Origin: an uncultured Lachnospiraceae bacterium
Lineage (GTDB): Bacteria > Bacillota > Clostridia > Lachnospirales > Lachnospiraceae
Length of the DNA: 11,193 nucleotides
Direction: 5' to 3'
Assembly (NCBI GenBank): GCA_910577675.1
Contig: CAJTOR010000076.1
Span: forward strand, 1 to 11,193
Of the stretch, positions 1 through 6,536 are shown one piece after another (positions within the stretch are counted from its first letter, which is position 1; every line of letters begins with the position of its first letter). Both the position numbers and the translations under genes were made by a program. The notes below the pieces were generated by a model. The model saw nothing but the letters and a program-made list of their open reading frames with translations. It did not search any database and was not told the DNA's origin.

Positions 1-2
1 TT

Positions 3-2303
3 AATATAGTAACTTATGATAAATATAAGGATGAAGAACTTTTATATGAAGCCGCAGAAAATTTATTAAACGGTTTTAAAAGTAATAGTAAAAATCAAAT
101 AGATGTCGTGAAACAAGGTTTATCTATATTAATTCCAGATGTAAATGGTGATGTGTGTGTGAAATTTATAGGAACATTAAATACTGAAATCAGTAAAGAG
201 AGCAACTTGGATTTGTATAAAGAAATTCTTTTAATGTTATTAGAACAGCTGAAAGACAATAATCATTCAGAATTACAACAGATAAATAAGATACTAATGG
301 ATATAGATCGAAAATTGAATGGAAATAATAGAGCCTTCAAAGATGATAGTGTGCATTACAAAATAAAAAGTAGGACACAGGAATATGCTGATAGATGGAA
401 TGCCAATATGTTTCTGAATAATTTTGATAAGCGAGATGAGAATGCTGGTATAAATATAAAATTGAGTGAAGTATATTTGGAAAAACATTTACCATACTAT
501 CAATGGGGGGATAATAAAATTGTAAGAAGAGATTTAGGAGAATTACTATCAGATTACATATGTCCCCAAGGTGACAATAAAATGCTTTTAATTTTAGGGC
601 ATGCAGGAATTGGAAAGAGTACATTGATTACATGGATTACAGCTAATTTGTTGGATAGATTGGATAATATTCTGGTGTACAAGTTTGCACAGGATCTAAA
701 AAATATAGATTGGTCTGATGTTAGGTTATCTACCAGAATACTGAAGGAATTAGGCTTATCATTTGGTGAATTGAAAGGTAAAACTTTAATTTTAGATGGT
801 TTTGATGAAATAAGTATTAGCAATAAGAGAAAAGAAATATTGGATAGCTTATATGGAGACTGGATATATGGACGAGGTATTGAAAATTTCTCGTTAATTA
901 TTACTTGTAGGCTTAATTGTATTGATAATTTCGAAAGGCTTAAATGTGTTTGTATTACATTACAACCATGGGATACAATTCAAATAAAGAGTTTTTGTTA
1001 TGTTTTTCAAGAGAAGACAATGAATAACATATCAGAGGATACAATAAAGAAGTTGTTAGAGAGTAAGGAGATACTTGGAATTCCTCTGATTTTATATATG
1101 GTTTTATCACTAAATATTTCTATAGAAAGAGAAGGTTCTATTGTAGATATATATGATAAAATTTTTTCGTTAGAGGGGGGAATTTATGATAGGTGTATAG
1201 ATAATAAGAAATTTGCGGATAACCACAGAATTGGTAATGTGAAAAGGCAAATACATCAAATTTCAGAAGAAATAGCAATATGGATGTTTGAAAATAATCA
1301 GGTAGGTGCGTGTATACCAAGGAATGAATATGAAAAAATATGTATTTCTGTTATGCAAAAAGAGAATCAGAAAAATGAAAATATTCAGAGGGACTTTTTG
1401 ATTGGAAATTATTTTAAGTTGGTTAAGCATTGTGAAGGGATGGAAACGGAAGAATTATATTTCGTTCATCGTTCCATTTATGAATATTTTGTTGCAGAGA
1501 CGATTTTTACTTCAATTGAACAAGCAATGATAGAACTTACAGAGGAAAGTCAAGAAGAACTGTCTAGAAATATACCTTTTTATTTGAAACAGGGACAGAT
1601 TATTAACAACATAAGTTTATATCTACAACATAAGTTGTTGAAATTATATAAAAATCATAATAAGAAAGAAGTTTTTTATCAATGGTGGGAAAGTGCTGTC
1701 AAAAAGATGATAGAGAAAGGCATGTTTTTCTATATAAATAGGAATGAACGGATATATACAAATATTGTTGATAAAGAAATTCAGTGCTTTTATAATTTAA
1801 TTAAAATATTATATTTGCTGTTAGAAAAAACAAGTCAAAAAAAGTATATTTTGGAGGATGTTGATAAGGAGCAGTTAGAAAAGTATATAAGATTTAGACT
1901 TGAAGTGTGTAAAATGGAAGCACGGTATGGAGCGGAGATTTTTAACTTGAGTAAGATTTCTTTGATAGGAATAAACTTATCTGGAGTAGACTTTAGCGGA
2001 ACCAATTTAAATGGAGCAAATTTGAGTGAGGCAAATTTGAGTAGGGCGAATTTTAGTAGAATGCGTATGAAAGAAACAAATTTTCAAGGAGCAGATTTGT
2101 CATATGCAAACATGAACGAAACAAATTTAGCAGAAACAAATTTGAGCAAGGTAAATTTGAGTGATGCAGATCTAAGAAAAGCAACATTTAGTGAAATTCA
2201 ATTTAAATATTTACGGGAGAAATATAGTTTGGAAGGAACGTATATACAAATGAGCAAAGGAGGGGATACTATAAGTTATGAAGAGTATATTAATGAATAC
2301 TAA
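3..2303 (+). CDS. NACHT-domain STAND NTPase with C-terminal pentapeptide repeats (5' partial)
   Basis: Signal-transducing P-loop ATPase, probably a cytoplasmic immune-type sensor. A GTG at 108 exists but has no ribosome site, and the frame is open to the first complete codon at base 3, so the true start lies left of the window; 766 residues are visible. Seen, numbering from base 3: Walker A GHAGIGKST at 199-207 (bases 597-623); Walker B LILDGFDEI at 262-270 (786-812), whose DGxDE form is typical of NACHT; a sensor-like TCR at 301-303; FVHRSIYEYFVAE near 487-499, matching the conserved helix at the end of STAND ATPase modules; and 17 pentapeptide repeats at 647-731. Known: bacterial NACHT proteins include anti-phage NLR-like proteins, and pentapeptide repeats fold into a right-handed beta helix. 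Inferred: the repeats sense or bind something, and any effector is in the missing N-terminus. Strongly AT-rich, unlike the RM operon that follows on the same strand. NACHT identity is firm; the defence role is likely but unproven. Confidence 0.9.
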   Translation, partial: NIVTYDKYKDEELLYEAAENLLNGFKSNSKNQIDVVKQGLSILIPDVNGDVCVKFIGTLNTEISKESNLDLYKEILLMLLEQLKDNNHSELQQINKILMDIDRKLNGNNRAFKDDSVHYKIKSRTQEYADRWNANMFLNNFDKRDENAGINIKLSEVYLEKHLPYYQWGDNKIVRRDLGELLSDYICPQGDNKMLLILGHAGIGKSTLITWITANLLDRLDNILVYKFAQDLKNIDWSDVRLSTRILKELGLSFGELKGKTLILDGFDEISISNKRKEILDSLYGDWIYGRGIENFSLIITCRLNCIDNFERLKCVCITLQPWDTIQIKSFCYVFQEKTMNNISEDTIKKLLESKEILGIPLILYMVLSLNISIEREGSIVDIYDKIFSLEGGIYDRCIDNKKFADNHRIGNVKRQIHQISEEIAIWMFENNQVGACIPRNEYEKICISVMQKENQKNENIQRDFLIGNYFKLVKHCEGMETEELYFVHRSIYEYFVAETIFTSIEQAMIELTEESQEELSRNIPFYLKQGQIINNISLYLQHKLLKLYKNHNKKEVFYQWWESAVKKMIEKGMFFYINRNERIYTNIVDKEIQCFYNLIKILYLLLEKTSQKKYILEDVDKEQLEKYIRFRLEVCKMEARYGAEIFNLSKISLIGINLSGVDFSGTNLNGANLSEANLSRANFSRMRMKETNFQGADLSYANMNETNLAETNLSKVNLSDADLRKATFSEIQFKYLREKYSLEGTYIQMSKGGDTISYEEYINEY
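1941..2195 (+). repeat. Pentapeptide-repeat array, 17 consecutive 15-base units
   Basis: Coding tandem array at the 3' end of the NACHT gene. Each unit follows the A(D/N)Lxx pattern, with central L, F or M, for example GANLSE, RANFSR, GADLSY and ETNLSK. One unit is off-pattern (MRMKE). At DNA level the 15-base period is visible through recurring AAATTTGAG-like cores between about 2010 and 2165. The predicted fold is about four coils of a right-handed quadrilateral beta helix, four pentapeptides per coil. Only about 36 residues follow the array before the stop. Confidence 0.9.
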
Positions 2304-2458
2304 TAAACTTTATAATACATGCTTTTTGATGATTAAAATATAGTTATAGGATAGGAAAAACAATATTTACAAATAATTTGTATTTTAGGATGTCTTATTA
2401 GGAAATTCATAAAATATATATTAAATTTGGGACGAAGGCATTAACAAATCCTCATAGA

Positions 2459-2474
2459 AACATAGAACTATGTT
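2459..2474. promoter_or_regulatory. 16-base dyad, possible operator upstream of hsdM
   Basis: AACATAG-AA-CTATGTT has perfect 7-base arms around a two-base centre. The loop is too short for a stable RNA hairpin of full length, so a protein-binding dyad is the likelier reading. It lies about 30 bases before the candidate promoter and about 230 bases before hsdM. It does not fit the Gram-positive LexA box spacing. No regulator can be assigned; chance is possible in AT-rich DNA. Confidence 0.35.
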
Positions 2475-2598
2475 GATGTTGCCAAGCAAGCATCATGAAA
2501 GTTTGACCATTGAAGTAAAAAGTGAAATATTAAACCATAACAAAGAGAAGAAGATAATAAGTAAAATAATTAAAAAATGTCTAGTAAAACAGGGGTAA
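2470..2598 (+). CDS. Doubtful small lysine-rich ORF, 42 codons
   Basis: An ATG at 2470 opens a 42-codon frame ending TAA at 2596-2598; the preceding in-frame stop is at 2455. The product begins MLMLPSKHHESLTIEVK and is basic, ending KKCLVKQG. No Shine-Dalgarno sequence precedes the ATG, and the frame overlaps the dyad, the hairpin and the candidate promoter. It could be chance in AT-rich DNA, the worn end of a lost gene, or a real small protein beside defence genes. I do not recognise it. Confidence 0.15.
   Translation: MLMLPSKHHESLTIEVKSEILNHNKEKKIISKIIKKCLVKQG
2475..2494 (+). other. Short bulged hairpin in the hsdM upstream region
   Basis: GATG-TTGC, loop CAA, GCAA-(G)-CATC: eight base pairs with one bulged G, immediately right of the 16-base dyad. 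No T-run follows, so it is not a terminator. It could be a leader structure or an extension of the neighbouring operator region. It also overlaps the doubtful ORF that begins at 2470. Confidence 0.25.
2503..2533 (+). promoter_or_regulatory. Weak candidate sigma-A promoter for the hsd operon
   Basis: TTGACC at 2503-2508 matches the -35 consensus at five of six bases. TATTAA at 2528-2533 matches the -10 at four of six, with a 19-base spacer that is longer than ideal. It lies about 170 bases before the hsdM start, which would give a long leader. It is the best candidate I see on this strand, but it is not strong. Confidence 0.25.
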
Positions 2599-2701
2599 AA
2601 ACTAAAATGTTAGAGAAGATAAAAAATATTTACAAAAGAAAGGATACTTCAAGTAAAAATGATATGTAGAAATTAAATAATGTATTAGGAGGCTCAGCCA
2701 C

Positions 2702-5260
2702 ATGAACAAACAACAGCTCGCATCTAAGATTTGGGAATCCGCCAACAAGATGCGCTCAAAAATCGAAGCGAACGAATATAAGGATTATATCCTTGGTTTT
2801 ATTTTCTACAAGTTTCTCTCGGACAAGGAGGTCAAATACCTGAAAGAAAATGACTGGACGGATGAATATTTCCCGGGACTTACCGAGGAAGATACGGAAA
2901 CTGTGGAAAGCATTCAGAAAAACCTTGGATATTTTATCGCTTATGAAAACTTGTTTTCCAGTTGGATTGCCAAGGGGATTGATTTTTCAGCAGAGAATGT
3001 TACGGACGCACTTTCTGCATTTAGCCGTCTGATCAACCCTTCCCACAAAAAGGTGTTTGATAACATTTTTGCCACACTCCAAACCGGGTTATCCAAGTTG
3101 GGGGAAACTTCGGGCGCGCGAACCAAGGCAATCCGCGACCTGCTCTATCTTATCAAGGATATTCCGATGGATGGGAAGCAAGATTACGATGTTCTTGGAT
3201 TTATCTATGAGTATCTGATCAGTAACTTTGCCGCAAACGCAGGGAAAAAAGCGGGCGAGTTTTATACGCCGCACGAGGTTTCTCTGCTGATGTCCGAAAT
3301 TGTTGCGCACCACCTGAAAGGGCGAACGGAAATCAAAATCTACGACCCTACCAGTGGTTCCGGTTCCCTGCTTATCAATATCGGCAACTGCGCTGCCCGG
3401 TATATGGGCAATGGTGACCATATCATGTACTATGCACAGGAACTAAAGGAAAATACCTATAACCTGACAAGAATGAACCTTGTCATGCGCGGAATCTTGC
3501 CGGATAATATTGTGACCAGAAATGGCGACACATTGGAGGAGGACTGGCCGTATTTTGATGAAAACGACCCCGTACATACTTATAATCCTTTATATGTAGA
3601 TGCTGTGGTTTCCAATCCGCCATATTCTCAGGCATGGAATCCCGCTGATAAAGAAACCGATCCCAGGTACGCGCGGTTTGGCATTGCACCGAAAGGGAAA
3701 GCGGACTATGCGTTTCTGCTTCATGATCTGTTCCATCTGAAACCGGATGGAATTATGACCATCGTTCTGCCGCACGGTGTTTTGTTCCGGGGTGGTGAGG
3801 AGGGGACAATCCGAAAAAACCTGATCGAGTTGAATCACATTGACACAATCATCGGTCTTCCTGCAAATATTTTCTTTGGGACAGGCATCCCTACCATCAT
3901 CATGATTCTGAAGCAGAAGCGGGAAAATACGGATGTACTAATTGTGGACGCTTCCAAAGGATTTGCCAAGATTGGGAAAAATAATGTCCTGCGTGCCTGC
4001 GACATCAAGCGTATCGTAGATGTTGTAACGACACGCAGCACGGTAGAGAAGTTTTCCAGAGTCGTCAGCCGTGACCTCATCCGTGCCAATGATTACAACC
4101 TGAATATTCCGCGGTATGTGGATTCCGCAGAAAAATCGGAAAGTTGGGATATTTATGCATCCATGTTTGGTGGTATCCCGGACAGTGAGCTTCAGGAACT
4201 TCACCCTTATTGGGATGCTTTTCCTGGTTTGAAGGAAATGCTTTTTACATCGGATAACGGTTCGTATTATAGTTTGAATGTAACAGATTTAAAATCTGCT
4301 GTCCGATCACATCCGGCAGTAATATCTTTTATCTCTCATTATGAAGCGGCGTTTCACGATTTTGAGGATATGCTGCGGGAAGAACTTCTTGATGGAATGC
4401 AGACACTCAATACTGCACAGGAAGAGTCTGTGTTGAGTGATGCAATTTTCTCGCGGCTTGATGGAATTTCGTTGATTGACTGTTATGGTGCTTATCAGCT
4501 TCTGGATGATGAGTGGAAACGGATTGCGGTTGATTTTGAAATTATTCAGACCGAAGGATTTGCGGCTACGAAACAGGTTGACCCGAACATGGTTTCCAAA
4601 AAGAAAGACGGAAAAGATCAGGAAGTGCAGGAGGGATGGGTTGGTCATGTCCTTCCGTTTGCGTTGGTGCAGGAGGCTTTATTGCCGGATGCGTTAGGTG
4701 CGCTGAAGGGGTTGGAAAACCGTCTGTCCGAAATTCCGGGTGAATATGAAGCTCTCCTTGAAGAACTTGGGGAAGAAGAAAAAGAGCAGGATTTTGTAAA
4801 TGAGAGTAAGGATGCGTTTGTTGTGGCTGAGGTCAAGAAGACACTGAAATCAAGGGAGGCAGAACCACAAACATTAGAGATTTTGAAAAAAGCGGATGCT
4901 TTGAATGAAGAGGAAAAGGTTCTGAAGAAGAAAATCAAAGAAGAAAGCACTGCGCTCCATCTTGCAACAAAAACAACCATTGAAAGTTTGTCCGATGATG
5001 CTGTGTTGGAACTTTTGCAGAAAAAATGGATTCTTCCTCTTGTGGGCAGCCTCCGTTCCCTGCCCGATGCGGTTGTTGCGGATTTGATTGGCAAGTTGGA
5101 GGGCATTTGCAAGAAGTATGAAACGACTTTTGCTGAGGTTGAGGAGGAAATTGTGACCACGGAACGTTCTTTGGTTTCGCTTTTGGATGATTTGACGGGC
5201 AGCGAATTTGATATGATGGGGCTTGCGGAGTTTAAAAAACTGTTGGGAGGAGGTGAATAA
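2702..5260 (+). CDS. hsdM: Type I restriction-modification DNA methyltransferase subunit HsdM
   Basis: N6-adenine DNA methyltransferase subunit. It binds S-adenosylmethionine and, with HsdS, methylates adenines in the recognition site. The start is the ATG at 2702, nine bases after AGGAGG (2687-2692). Seen: an HsdM-type helical N-terminus (residues 1 to about 150, beginning MNKQQLASKIWES); AGEFYTP at 184-190; motif I DPTSGSGS at 215-222 (SAM binding); catalytic motif IV NPPY at 305-308. At 852 residues it is much longer than classic HsdM proteins of about 500-530. The added C-terminal part, from about residue 490, contains a long Glu/Lys-rich stretch at about 690-800 that looks coiled-coil, and ends FKKLLGGGE. 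Long HsdM forms are, as I recall, common in Firmicutes, but the role of the extension is not known to me. First gene of hsdM-hsdS-hsdR; one base separates its stop from the hsdS start. Richer in G+C than the upstream gene. Confidence 0.96.
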   Translation: MNKQQLASKIWESANKMRSKIEANEYKDYILGFIFYKFLSDKEVKYLKENDWTDEYFPGLTEEDTETVESIQKNLGYFIAYENLFSSWIAKGIDFSAENVTDALSAFSRLINPSHKKVFDNIFATLQTGLSKLGETSGARTKAIRDLLYLIKDIPMDGKQDYDVLGFIYEYLISNFAANAGKKAGEFYTPHEVSLLMSEIVAHHLKGRTEIKIYDPTSGSGSLLINIGNCAARYMGNGDHIMYYAQELKENTYNLTRMNLVMRGILPDNIVTRNGDTLEEDWPYFDENDPVHTYNPLYVDAVVSNPPYSQAWNPADKETDPRYARFGIAPKGKADYAFLLHDLFHLKPDGIMTIVLPHGVLFRGGEEGTIRKNLIELNHIDTIIGLPANIFFGTGIPTIIMILKQKRENTDVLIVDASKGFAKIGKNNVLRACDIKRIVDVVTTRSTVEKFSRVVSRDLIRANDYNLNIPRYVDSAEKSESWDIYASMFGGIPDSELQELHPYWDAFPGLKEMLFTSDNGSYYSLNVTDLKSAVRSHPAVISFISHYEAAFHDFEDMLREELLDGMQTLNTAQEESVLSDAIFSRLDGISLIDCYGAYQLLDDEWKRIAVDFEIIQTEGFAATKQVDPNMVSKKKDGKDQEVQEGWVGHVLPFALVQEALLPDALGALKGLENRLSEIPGEYEALLEELGEEEKEQDFVNESKDAFVVAEVKKTLKSREAEPQTLEILKKADALNEEEKVLKKKIKEESTALHLATKTTIESLSDDAVLELLQKKWILPLVGSLRSLPDAVVADLIGKLEGICKKYETTFAEVEEEIVTTERSLVSLLDDLTGSEFDMMGLAEFKKLLGGGE
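5248..5254 (+). promoter_or_regulatory. Ribosome binding site that fixes the hsdS start
   Basis: AGGAGGT at 5248-5254 lies inside the last codons of hsdM, seven bases before the ATG at 5262. It favours that ATG over a TTG at 5223 in the same frame, which would add 13 residues and lie within hsdM. The arrangement implies translational coupling of hsdM and hsdS. Confidence 0.8.
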
Positions 5261-5261
5261 T

Positions 5262-6518
5262 ATGGGGGAAAAGAACAGTGTTCCGGCTATCAGGTTTGTT
5301 GGATTTACGGATGATTGGGAACAGCGTGAACTGGGGGAGATAGCTGAAATAGTAGGTGGTGGAACTCCAAGTACAGGAAATCCTCAATACTGGGATGGAA
5401 ATATTGATTGGTATGCTCCGGCTGAAATAGCTGACCAAATCTATCTGGAATCCAGTCAAAGAAAAATTACTGAGTTGGGGTACGACAGTAGCTCCGCAAA
5501 GATTCTCCCTCCCGGTACAGTTCTGTTTACCTCTCGTGCGGGTATCGGAAAAACCGCTATTCTAACCCGAAAAGGCTGCACTAATCAAGGTTTTCAGTCC
5601 ATAGTCCCGCATAAGGGAGAACTTGATTCTTATTTCATTTTTTCCCGGACAGAAGAACTAAAGCGGTATGGGGAACTGGTTGGAGCTGGATCAACCTTTG
5701 TCGAGGTGTCAGGTAAGCAAATGGCCGCTATGGAACTAATGATGCCGTCCACTATGAGGGAACAGCAGCAAATCGGCACCTTTTTCTGCCACCTCGACCA
5801 CCTTATCACCCTTCACCAGCGTAAGTATTCACGGGTATGCAACATTAAGAAATCCATGTTCGAAAGGATGTTCCCTAGAGAGGGTGCGACTGTACCAGAG
5901 ATTCGTTTCGCCGGATTTATGGATGCTTGGGAACAGCGTAAGCTTCCCGAACTGTTAAAAAATGGTTCATCGGCGATGAAAATAGGTCCATTTGGAAGTG
6001 CGTTGAGAAAAGAAGTTTTTGTTGAAGAAGGTGTAAAGGTATATGCTCAGGAAAATGTCTTTACGGGAGATTTCTCAATTGGTGATTATTATATTACTGA
6101 AGAAAAATATCGTGAGTTACAAAGCTGTGAATTGTATCCCGGAGATCTTGTTATTAGTATGATGGGTACGATTGGATGTTGTGCTATATTTCCTAAAACA
6201 GCAAGAAAGGGTATCATGAATTCGCATTTATTAAGGCTTCAATTTAATAATAAAGTGATTCCTGAATATATTATGTTTCTTCTGAAAGATTCTGATTTAA
6301 TTAGAGCGCAAATAGAGCGGTTATCGGTTGGTAGTATAATGAGTGGATTAAGTTCTTCTATTGTAAAGAAATTGATATTTTCGGTGCCTAAAATTGAAGA
6401 ACAGAAGAAAATTGTTGATTATTTGAAGTTAATCGACCACCTCATTACTCTTCACCAGCGTGAGTTAGAACGCCTGCAAAATATTAAAAAGGCTTGCCTT
6501 GAAAAAATGTTCGTGTAA
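5262..6518 (+). CDS. hsdS: Type I restriction-modification specificity subunit HsdS
   Basis: DNA-recognition subunit: two target recognition domains (TRDs) each read one half of a bipartite site and hold the HsdM and HsdR subunits. 418 residues, a normal full length. Layout: IRFVGFTDDWEQR at 10-22 introduces TRD1 (about 23-170, with GGGTPST and YWDGNIDWY); LDHLITLHQR at 178-187 begins the central helical spacer; IRFAGFMDAWEQR at 214-226 introduces TRD2 (about 227-380, with KIGPFGSALRK); IDHLITLHQR at 391-400 begins the C-terminal helix, ending at LEKMFV. The duplicated halves are visible at DNA level. The TRD2 coding sequence is far more AT-rich than its surroundings, suggesting exchange of that domain. 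A GIGKT string in TRD1 resembles a P-loop by chance. The start is set by AGGAGGT; 18 bases separate its stop from hsdR. The target site cannot be read from sequence alone. Confidence 0.96.
   Translation: MGEKNSVPAIRFVGFTDDWEQRELGEIAEIVGGGTPSTGNPQYWDGNIDWYAPAEIADQIYLESSQRKITELGYDSSSAKILPPGTVLFTSRAGIGKTAILTRKGCTNQGFQSIVPHKGELDSYFIFSRTEELKRYGELVGAGSTFVEVSGKQMAAMELMMPSTMREQQQIGTFFCHLDHLITLHQRKYSRVCNIKKSMFERMFPREGATVPEIRFAGFMDAWEQRKLPELLKNGSSAMKIGPFGSALRKEVFVEEGVKVYAQENVFTGDFSIGDYYITEEKYRELQSCELYPGDLVISMMGTIGCCAIFPKTARKGIMNSHLLRLQFNNKVIPEYIMFLLKDSDLIRAQIERLSVGSIMSGLSSSIVKKLIFSVPKIEEQKKIVDYLKLIDHLITLHQRELERLQNIKKACLEKMFV
5301..5327 (+). repeat. hsdS direct repeat A, copy 1
   Basis: 27 bases at the entry to TRD1, ending TTGGGAACAGCGT. 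They match 5913-5939 at 25 of 27 positions, in the same reading frame (GFTDDWEQR versus GFMDAWEQR). The two copies are 612 bases apart. Confidence 0.9.
5794..5822 (+). repeat. hsdS direct repeat B, copy 1
   Basis: 29 bases coding DHLITLHQR at the start of the central spacer helix. They match 6433-6461 at 26 of 29 positions, with perfect blocks TCGACCACCT and TTCACCAGCGT at the ends. The copies are 639 bases apart. Confidence 0.9.
5913..5939 (+). repeat. hsdS direct repeat A, copy 2
   Basis: Second copy of repeat A, at the entry to TRD2; it differs from copy 1 at two bases. The composition drop of TRD2 begins shortly after it. Confidence 0.9.
6433..6461 (+). repeat. hsdS direct repeat B, copy 2
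   Basis: Second copy of repeat B, at the exit of TRD2; it differs from copy 1 at three bases. With copy 2 of repeat A it brackets the AT-rich TRD2 block. Confidence 0.9.
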
Positions 6519-6536
6519 GCCGGAAAGGAGGACTTT

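Larger units (their letters stand above)
2304..2701. other. AT-rich spacer between the NACHT gene and the hsd operon
   Basis: About 400 bases without a convincing gene. No clear rho-independent terminator follows the NACHT stop, although TATAAT occurs at 2311-2316 without a partner -35. The stretch holds the dyad at 2459-2474, a bulged hairpin at 2475-2494, a weak candidate promoter at 2503-2533, two small lysine-rich ORFs (2470-2598 and 2607-2669, the latter only 20 codons with no ribosome site) and the hsdM ribosome site at 2687-2692. It is therefore the probable control region of the hsd operon. Confidence 0.6.

Noticed and set aside
108..110. GTG as the start of the NACHT gene
   Set aside because: No ribosome site before it, and the same frame is open and protein-like (for example YKDEELLYEAAENLL) back to base 3, so the gene is cut by the window edge.
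1941..2195. CRISPR-like or non-coding tandem repeat
   Set aside because: The 15-base period is in frame and encodes a regular pentapeptide-repeat domain; there are no spacers.
2464..2478. LexA (SOS) box before the hsd operon
   Set aside because: GAAC and GTT are separated by three bases rather than the four required, and the outer bases do not match.
4645..5160. 171-codon minus-strand ORF within hsdM, and similar long minus frames inside hsdR (7092-7804)
   Set aside because: Serine- and phenylalanine-rich mirror frames produced by the codon bias of the real genes; no ribosome sites and complete overlap with well supported coding sequence.
5223..5225. TTG as the start of hsdS
   Set aside because: It lies inside hsdM with no suitable ribosome site; the ATG at 5262 has AGGAGGT at the right distance.
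5540..5556. P-loop-like GIGKT string in HsdS
   Set aside because: It lies within TRD1 of a protein with no ATPase domain, and there is no Walker B or other NTPase motif; chance resemblance.
5262..6518. Phase-variable hsdS inversion cassette
   Set aside because: The repeats are direct, not inverted; only one hsdS is present and no recombinase gene is in the window.
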